From assembly GCA_021798095.1 (NCBI GenBank), contig JAJZYL010000037.1:1-9922 (forward strand): DNA of 9,922 nucleotides. The letters run 5' to 3'. Each line of letters starts with the position of its first letter. Within the stretch, counting starts at the first letter, position 1. The position numbers and the translations under genes are program-made. Below, one piece after another: positions 5,375-9,922 of this stretch. This stretch comes from an archaeon. GTDB lineage: Archaea > Thermoproteota > Nitrososphaeria > Conexivisphaerales > UBA164. The notes beneath the pieces were generated by a model, which ran no database searches, was not told the origin of the DNA, and saw nothing but the letters and a program-made list of their open reading frames with translations.

Positions 5375-6736
5375 ATGCCCAGTAGCGATGACAATGACGG
5401 TAATGTTGCCGACTTCGACCTAGTGATAGTAGGCGGCGGCATACTTGGAATCTCTCTTTCATTCTGGATATCGCAAGTAACCGAGTCACGGGTCTGTCTT
5501 ATCGATGAAAACTCAACAATAGCATCAGGCACTTCTGATTTAAATAGCGGGATGGTTGAAGGACCATTCTTTTATGAACCATCTACTATGGGGATATTCG
5601 GAACCACTGTATCCAGGTCTAGGAAATTGTGGCGCATTATGCGCGAAAGGTTTTCCGTTCCTTGGAGAGAGGTCGGTAGCCTAGAGCTAGCGGTCGATGA
5701 AGAAAGCATGGGCATCGTAGAAAAACATTATGGATACTCTCAAGCATATGACGATGCATCGTCGATAAAAATACTCGATAAAAATGAACTAAAGGAGCTC
5801 GAACCAGGCCTTAATGCCGTAGGAGCATTATTTTCGAAGATGGACGCCGCAACAGAATTTCGTAGATTAAGTGAGATAATTGGAGATTTGGCCGTGAGGC
5901 GGGGGGTCAAATTTATTACGAATACCAGAGCGACAGCGCTCAAGGAGGATGGCGACTTTGTATATGTTAGCACCATATCAAACGGAAAAAGGGGCACTTT
6001 TAGAGCAAAATATGCACTTAATGTTGCTGGTCCCGCCGCATTGCCATTGGCGCATTCAATGCGTGTAGCAAAGGGCCTAGCCGACTTTTATGTGGGAAGC
6101 TACTATTGGGAGCTTGATGACAGATCTAATTCCCTCTTCAGCCATCATATATATGCAATATCAAAATACAGCAGTAAATACCCGTTTTTGGACCCTTATC
6201 TTACTGTGCGAGCAAATGGCAGGAGGGAAATGGGACCTAAACCATTTCTGGTCGGGTCACCCGATTATATAAATTATGGTGGGCAACTTGGCTCCCTCCA
6301 GGGTTTATTCAGCAGACCGATTTTACCTAAGCTGAAGCTTTTGACCAACGGTGAATTCTTGGGTCTTTTATATGGCATAAAGGGAAACCTTTTTTCTGAA
6401 GGGACAATAGTCTCTAAGGTTAAAAGATTCCTTCCGGCCATCAGAAAGGAAGCGTTGAAAAGGAAGTATAGGGCAGGGAAAAGAAGTCTAATAGTGGGTA
6501 ACGGCGGGCTGATACACCCGACATCAATAGCACACACACCAAAGACCATTCACGTGCTTCAGTATTATGAACCCGGAGCTACAGGGACGCCTTCATTTAG
6601 CGCGCTCTTGGCAAAGTACATAATCGACCAATGGGATATTGGGAAAGCTAGGATAACACAACCTGACGAAAATATATGGAATTTCGATCAAGCTACAGAC
6701 ATTGCTATGGCTGACTTGACCGGCCTATTCATATGA
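5375..6736 (+). CDS. DAO-family FAD-dependent oxidoreductase
   Basis: The 453-residue protein begins with a hydrophilic stub and then a Rossmann FAD-binding motif, DLVIVGGGILG (15-25), ending in the acidic CLIDE (D44/E45) that binds the adenosine ribose. SGTSDLNSGMVEG (51-63) corresponds to the second FAD loop of L-2-hydroxyglutarate oxidase and glycerol-3-phosphate dehydrogenase relatives. LKELEPGLNAVGALFSKMDA and a later ALNVAGPAA (second FAD-contact strand, 'N-x-A-G-x-x-A') follow the family. The C-terminal VLQYYEPGATGTPSFSALLA is reminiscent of malate:quinone oxidoreductase. I expect oxidation of a hydroxyacid or sugar-alcohol-like substrate with electrons going to quinone or oxygen, but the substrate is not readable. 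The protein has no signal or membrane span and may attach to the membrane peripherally. It shares direction and close spacing with the aldolase upstream. Confidence 0.8.
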   Translation: MPSSDDNDGNVADFDLVIVGGGILGISLSFWISQVTESRVCLIDENSTIASGTSDLNSGMVEGPFFYEPSTMGIFGTTVSRSRKLWRIMRERFSVPWREVGSLELAVDEESMGIVEKHYGYSQAYDDASSIKILDKNELKELEPGLNAVGALFSKMDAATEFRRLSEIIGDLAVRRGVKFITNTRATALKEDGDFVYVSTISNGKRGTFRAKYALNVAGPAALPLAHSMRVAKGLADFYVGSYYWELDDRSNSLFSHHIYAISKYSSKYPFLDPYLTVRANGRREMGPKPFLVGSPDYINYGGQLGSLQGLFSRPILPKLKLLTNGEFLGLLYGIKGNLFSEGTIVSKVKRFLPAIRKEALKRKYRAGKRSLIVGNGGLIHPTSIAHTPKTIHVLQYYEPGATGTPSFSALLAKYIIDQWDIGKARITQPDENIWNFDQATDIAMADLTGLFI

Positions 6737-7170
6737 TAAAAATTGGTAAAAATATGTTTTTAATATATGAAAACACCAACTACTAAGGATATGAGCGCGT
6801 ATAAAGCTAAACTCGTATCACTTTCCATATGAGGTGGCTTCCATTCAGTGCTACAACAGGGTATATAATGGCATATCGGCAGGATGTTCTCAGTACTGGT
6901 GAACGTACAATCGTAAGATAGGCTCAGTAATAATCAATGCATAACCCTCGTAGTGGTTCATGGCCTGATGAACCTGAACGTCATGTTGCAAGAATATTTA
7001 TACATTAACTCCAGACGTATTATAGGAAGCAAGGTGGCAGGAGGAAAGGCCTTTGATATGATCATTTTCCCAGCAACTCGACATGTGGGCTGTGATATGA
7101 ACATTAAACAATCTGCTAACATAGAACCTATAATATATCTACTGCTAAATCAAAATCTGCTCTTCATAAC
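6737..7170. other. Intergenic gap of about 430 bases with no convincing gene
   Basis: The stretch after the FAD oxidoreductase stop is AT-rich and broken by stops in all frames. A T-run (ATGTTTTTAATATA, 6763-6776) directly after the stop could terminate the operon transcript. A plus-strand frame at 6953-7189 lacks a ribosome site and any recognisable pattern. On the minus strand, 6831-6766 encodes a 21-residue peptide with a membrane-like stretch (LALYALISLVVGVFIY), with residues of a longer, stop-broken frame before it. It might be the eroded end of a membrane protein gene, but this is only a guess. Confidence 0.4.
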
Positions 7171-7191
7171 TATTAAATACATATTTTAAAA
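7171..7191 (+). promoter_or_regulatory. Promoter region of the GlpD-like gene
   Basis: Two overlapping AT boxes are present, TATTAAATAC at 7171-7180 and ATTTTAAAA at 7183-7191. They predict transcription starts near 7200 or 7212 and therefore a leader of roughly 30-40 bases, unlike the leaderless genes elsewhere in the window. AAAGGG at 7226-7231 is the likely ribosome site. Confidence 0.4.
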
Positions 7192-7239
7192 GGAGCAAAT
7201 GGTTAATAAGTTGAAGGGGATGATTAAAGGGCTGTGGTC

Positions 7240-8589
7240 ATGTCAAAGGAATTTTCATACTGGACAAGAAACAACCTTATTGATTCGATTGATGGCGATA
7301 TATTTGATGTTCTGGTAATAGGTGGAGGTATAGTAGGAGCTGGAATAATCAAAGGACTGTCAGAACTGGGGATAAAGGCTATGTTAACAGATAAGGGGGA
7401 TTTCGCCTCCGGTACAAGTTCTGGTTCATCGAAGCTTATTCACGGAGGTCTCCGGTATTTGCAACAGGGAAGGCTAGGTTACAGTAGAACACTCCTTAAG
7501 GAGAGGAATTACCTCCTTAAAAATTCAAGTGTAGTACAGAAGATATGGTTTAACCTGCTTGTAGATAAATACTCTTGGAAGAAGTGGGAAATAAGAACGG
7601 GTCTTTTCCTTTACTCCCTGCTAGGTGGGGAAATCACAATTCCAAAGTTTTATAAAAATAAAGGGGAGTATCATAATAGCATCACGGGCTACTTTAAGTT
7701 TTATGATGGGCAAACCGACGATAGTAGACTGGTTTTATATAATGTCATTGATGCATATAATAATGGTGCGTACTGCTTTAACTATCTTTCGGTAATCGCT
7801 ATAACGATAAAGGGGCAAATAGCTGAACTAACATTAAAAGATGAACTCAGAGGAAAGGTGATAAAGGTCTCGGCCAAGGTCGTCATAAATGCGGCTGGGC
7901 CATGGAGCGAAAGGGTGATAAAGATGGCTGGCTATGAACTTAACGGCAAGTTCAGACTCAGCAAAGGAATTCATATAATATATGATAGAAATGCGTTACC
8001 CATAACTGATGGCGTTATCCTAGGTAGCCACTTGGATAATAGACAAGTCCTCATAATTCCATGGAAAAATGTGCTTGTAATAGGAACTACCGATAGATTC
8101 GTTGATGACCCCGATGATACAAGCGTAAAGCAGGAAGACATCAATTATCTTATAGAAAATGTAGCTAGGGTTTTCCCCGACATTAAGAGGGCTAAGATGC
8201 TTGCTTCGTACAGTGGCATAAGGCCATTGTTTGGCGAAGGTAGTTCTCCCACCAAAATATCCCGAGATTTTTCGTTGACCGAAAATGGGCCTATTATTTC
8301 TGTGCTTGGGGGCAAAATAAGTGATTACAGGAGGGTATCAAAGCGAGTAATTGGCATGATCTGCGCTAGGCTTTCTCTTAAAATTAATCTTAAAGATGTG
8401 CCTAAGGTTAATTTTGCGAGCGCCATGAGTAAAAGAACATATGAATATATGATAAGATTTGAGTGCGCGATAAAGCCTGAAGACATATTGCGAAGGAGGG
8501 AAGGAACAGAAATATATGATCCAGAATCACTTGAAGCAAAAAGGAAGGAGGTGTTAGCGGCATTCAAAAAATTGAATGTTAACACATAA
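7240..8589 (+). CDS. glpD: GlpD-like FAD-dependent glycerol-3-phosphate dehydrogenase
   Basis: The protein of 449 residues has the GlpD/GlpA pattern. DVLVIGGGIVGAGIIKGLSE is the Rossmann FAD motif. DFASGTSSGSSKLIHGG continuing into LRYLQ is the hallmark segment of this dehydrogenase, including the SKLIHGG loop that packs on the flavin. AAGPWSE and GVILGSHLDNRQVLIIPW with VLVIGTTDR follow in the usual order. Near the end, VARVFPDIKRAKMLASYSGIRPL gives the substrate-site 'S-x-x-G-x-R-P-L'. The ending IRFECAIKPEDILRRREGTE matches the start of the GlpD C-terminal domain. It oxidises sn-glycerol 3-phosphate to dihydroxyacetone phosphate, passing electrons to quinone at the membrane. It is about 50 residues shorter than E. 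coli GlpD, mainly at the C-terminus. The ATG at 7240 is preferred over an in-frame GTG at 7234 because AAAGGG sits eight bases before the ATG. No glycerol kinase or facilitator is adjacent. Confidence 0.85.
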   Translation: MSKEFSYWTRNNLIDSIDGDIFDVLVIGGGIVGAGIIKGLSELGIKAMLTDKGDFASGTSSGSSKLIHGGLRYLQQGRLGYSRTLLKERNYLLKNSSVVQKIWFNLLVDKYSWKKWEIRTGLFLYSLLGGEITIPKFYKNKGEYHNSITGYFKFYDGQTDDSRLVLYNVIDAYNNGAYCFNYLSVIAITIKGQIAELTLKDELRGKVIKVSAKVVINAAGPWSERVIKMAGYELNGKFRLSKGIHIIYDRNALPITDGVILGSHLDNRQVLIIPWKNVLVIGTTDRFVDDPDDTSVKQEDINYLIENVARVFPDIKRAKMLASYSGIRPLFGEGSSPTKISRDFSLTENGPIISVLGGKISDYRRVSKRVIGMICARLSLKINLKDVPKVNFASAMSKRTYEYMIRFECAIKPEDILRRREGTEIYDPESLEAKRKEVLAAFKKLNVNT

Positions 8590-8612
8590 ATAATAAGGGT
8601 AAACTAACGTGC

Positions 8613-8628
8613 ACCTGGCAACCCAGGT
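8613..8628. terminator. Hairpin between convergent genes
   Basis: ACCTGG-CAAC-CCAGGT is a perfect six-base stem with a four-base loop, between the GlpD-like stop and the stop of the convergent hydrolase gene. An AAATTT follows at 8629-8634. The place suits a two-way terminator or an mRNA 3'-end stabiliser, although archaeal termination mostly relies on T-runs, which are weak here. Confidence 0.35.
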
Positions 8629-8657
8629 AAATTTCATGAAAAATCGTGTTTCTCAAA

Positions 8658-9389
8658 TTAAATTATTATGTCAGAAAGATCTGAAGCAAACATAACCTTC
8701 CTTGGGAAGATAGGGGTTACATCATTGATCATTCCTTCTACGTCACCCTCTCGTAATGGGTAAAAATGAGTTAATATCAACTCTTCAACGCCGCTATCTA
8801 AGGCAACTTTTGCTGCTTCTGTGGCGGTACTATGGCCGTATTTGTGCGCCAACTGTTCATTACCGCCTCTAAATGAACTCTCATAAAGAAGGGCTTTGCA
8901 GCCCTTAGCAAGGTCCACTATGTTATGGGTAGGCATAGTATCACCACTATAACAGAGGCCATCAATCCGGTAAGCAATATCATCAATAGTATGACTTCCC
9001 TTAGCCGTCATAATTTCACCTATTTTCTCCCCGCCGCCAAACTCTATGACCCTGACGCTGAACCTTACAAAGGAACTTGGTGTATTGCCTTCAAGGAGAA
9101 GGTCATTCACAAAGCGCGATGTGCCTGCGGGACCGTAAATTAATAGGTCATCCTTTCTTTCCCATGTAGCCATCCCCCAAATAAAGGCACCCACGTCGAA
9201 GATGTGGTCACCATGGAGATGGGATAAAAAGATTTTTTTTATTTTGTTCGGATCGCTTTTGCTTCTCATCAAGTTCATGTACGAACCTGGTCCTGCATCC
9301 AACAACAATCTGTCATCTAATAGATAAGAAGAGCAAGCCCTGTGACCCGAGGGTGATGAACCCGCTGAGCCGAGTATTTTGAGCCTCAT
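8658..9389 (-). CDS. RNase Z-like metallo-beta-lactamase-fold hydrolase
   Basis: The 243-residue protein keeps the full set of metal ligands of the ElaC/RNase Z branch of the metallo-beta-lactamase fold. These are SHLHGDH (H57, H59, D61, H62), a following His in KGSHTIDD (H133), SGDT (D150), GHSTATEAA (H186) and LTHFYP (H208). The opening MRLKILGSAGSSPSG and LLLDAGPGSYMNL are also typical. Canonical RNase Z is about 300 residues and has an exosite arm for tRNA. No such insert is visible between 62 and 133 beyond a short segment, so this may be a tRNA 3'-end processor or a related phosphodiesterase with another substrate. The start ATG at 9389 lies about 26 bases from a TATA box, so the message is leaderless. 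The gene converges with the GlpD-like gene and is not in its operon. Confidence 0.8.
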   Translation of the reverse strand: MRLKILGSAGSSPSGHRACSSYLLDDRLLLDAGPGSYMNLMRSKSDPNKIKKIFLSHLHGDHIFDVGAFIWGMATWERKDDLLIYGPAGTSRFVNDLLLEGNTPSSFVRFSVRVIEFGGGEKIGEIMTAKGSHTIDDIAYRIDGLCYSGDTMPTHNIVDLAKGCKALLYESSFRGGNEQLAHKYGHSTATEAAKVALDSGVEELILTHFYPLREGDVEGMINDVTPIFPRKVMFASDLSDIII

Positions 9390-9410
9390 AATGCAGGTTT
9401 ATAGCAAACT

Positions 9411-9420
9411 GCTTATAAAT
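9411..9420 (-). promoter_or_regulatory. TATA box for the hydrolase gene
   Basis: The minus strand reads ATTTATAAGC, centred about 26 bases before the ATG at 9389. It is the clearest archaeal TATA box in the window and predicts transcription starting at the first base of the coding sequence. Confidence 0.6.
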
Positions 9421-9693
9421 TATCCTTATCCCTTTTCTGAGCATCAAAAATAATTATCATCGAGCACATTATCCATGTATATACGCTATATTAACGAAAT
9501 ACTCACTGTTTGATGTCTGTATATTTTCATTACTAGATTAATCTAACCAACTATTTTTAGGATCTGTTAACTGAGTTTAATTTATATCAGAGTTACAACA
9601 TTAAGTTAACCGTGATGAGCCTTATTAAGTTATCTTTACCACTCCTTTGTTGCGCAATTTTGACGTGGTTGCATAATATTTTTGACTTCATAA
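9421..9693. other. AT-rich intergenic region, no gene seen
   Basis: All frames are closed within short distances, and no RNA gene or repeat array is visible. The left end of the insertion element whose transposase starts at 9723 should lie somewhere in this stretch. I could not fix its terminal inverted repeat because the other end is outside the window. Confidence 0.4.
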
Positions 9694-9703
9694 TAATTTA
9701 AGC
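9694..9703 (+). promoter_or_regulatory. TATA-like box for the transposase gene
   Basis: TAATTTAAGC is centred about 25 bases before the ATG at 9723, and no Shine-Dalgarno sequence follows. This suggests a leaderless transposase message. Confidence 0.45.
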
Positions 9704-9722
9704 ACGTTACATAAAATTAAAT

Positions 9723-9922
9723 ATGACAAACTGGCTAGAATACAATAAGAAGCTGGTGAATGAAATAGTTGGCGTTTTTGTCAACACAGACCTATTGGTT
9801 GACTATGAGAAGCGACTGGAGCGTATGAACGGGGATAAGATAAGCAGACCGTATAGTTACTCCGATGCGCTGATGCTCATAATACTTGCTGTCAGGGAAT
9901 ACTTTGGCCTGCCCTACAGGCA
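9723..9922 (+). CDS. IS5-like transposase, N-terminal part, cut by window edge
   Basis: Sixty-six codons are visible before the right edge. The protein starts MTNWLEYNKKLVNEIVGVF and continues with RPYSYSDALMLIILAVREYF then GLPYR. This is the usual N-terminus of archaeal IS5-type transposases: 'NW-x-x-Y-[ND]-x-x-L-[VK]' followed by 'G/S-R-P-[YF]-x-Y-[SP]-[DE]-x-x-[IML]' and '[HG]-[LI]-P-Y-R-Q', the helical region before the DDE core. The visible frame is clean, with no stops, so the copy may be intact and active, unlike the decayed IS remnants at 2808-3355. Whether it is the same family as the remnant at 2808-3184 cannot be judged because the visible parts do not overlap. Confidence 0.7.
   Translation, partial: MTNWLEYNKKLVNEIVGVFVNTDLLVDYEKRLERMNGDKISRPYSYSDALMLIILAVREYFGLPYR

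Noticed and set aside
4962..5489. Minus-strand frame of 175 codons spanning the aldolase end and the FAD gene start
   Set aside because: It overlaps two well-supported plus-strand genes and includes the reverse of the FAD-binding region. No ribosome site or family pattern is seen.
6090..6549. Short frames on both strands within the FAD oxidoreductase
   Set aside because: They are shadows of the longer gene without independent signals.
6953..7189. Plus-strand frame of 78 codons in the gap before the GlpD-like gene
   Set aside because: It starts with GTG without a ribosome site, has no family resemblance, and its end runs through the putative promoter of the next gene.
8925..9143. Plus-strand frame within the hydrolase gene
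   Set aside because: It is antisense to the metal-binding region of the RNase Z-like protein, whose motifs are all intact.
9600..9722. Terminal inverted repeat of the right-edge insertion element
   Set aside because: I compared this stretch with the region just past the IS5-like remnant (2760-2810) and found no convincing shared end, and the element's other end is outside the window.
1..9922. CRISPR arrays, tRNA or rRNA genes
   Set aside because: I looked for regularly spaced repeats, for T-loop-like GGTTCRA with matching stems, and for rRNA-like blocks, and found none.

Overview
The window looks like a chromosomal segment of an archaeon, most likely of the Thermoplasmata or a similar acidophile or thermophile. 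This rests on five observations: TATA-like boxes lie about 25 bases before several start codons; first genes appear leaderless while internal operon genes carry Shine-Dalgarno sites; ATA and AGG codons are abundant; insertion-sequence remnants are dense; and the enzyme repertoire fits. No rRNA, tRNA or taxonomic marker is present, so the assignment is an inference.

Left part (1-2391, minus strand). A partial BMP-type solute-binding protein anchored at its N-terminus runs off the left edge. Upstream of it lies a 3' remnant of an IS200/IS605/IS607-type tnpB gene. Next comes an intact amidohydrolase that I recognise as an enamidase homologue, the ring-opening hydrolase known from nicotinate fermentation. 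Compared with the bacterial enzyme as I remember it, two metal-centre residues are replaced.

Middle-left (2392-3527) is an insertion-sequence graveyard, all on the minus strand. It holds a possible IS607-type serine-recombinase C-terminus, the C-terminal half of an IS5-like DDE transposase with an in-frame stop, and the N-terminal piece of an IS110 (DEDD) transposase.

Middle (3528-6736, plus strand) is a probable three-gene operon: a luciferase-like flavin/F420 oxidoreductase, a DhnA-type class I aldolase, and a DAO-family FAD-dependent oxidoreductase. A strong inverted repeat overlaps the promoter. After a gap of about 500 bases with no convincing gene comes a GlpD-like FAD glycerol-3-phosphate dehydrogenase with its own promoter.

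Right part (8590-9922). A convergent RNase Z-like metallo-beta-lactamase-fold hydrolase is separated from the dehydrogenase gene by a small hairpin. After about 300 AT-rich bases, the N-terminus of an apparently intact IS5-type transposase runs off the right edge.

Taken together, the left half suggests uptake and ring-opening of a small cyclic amide or N-heterocycle. The right half suggests a catabolic route in which a carbon skeleton is oxidised, cleaved by a Schiff-base aldolase, and fed to flavin dehydrogenases near the triose-phosphate level. The individual enzyme families are well supported; the substrates and any link between the two halves are not shown by the sequence.
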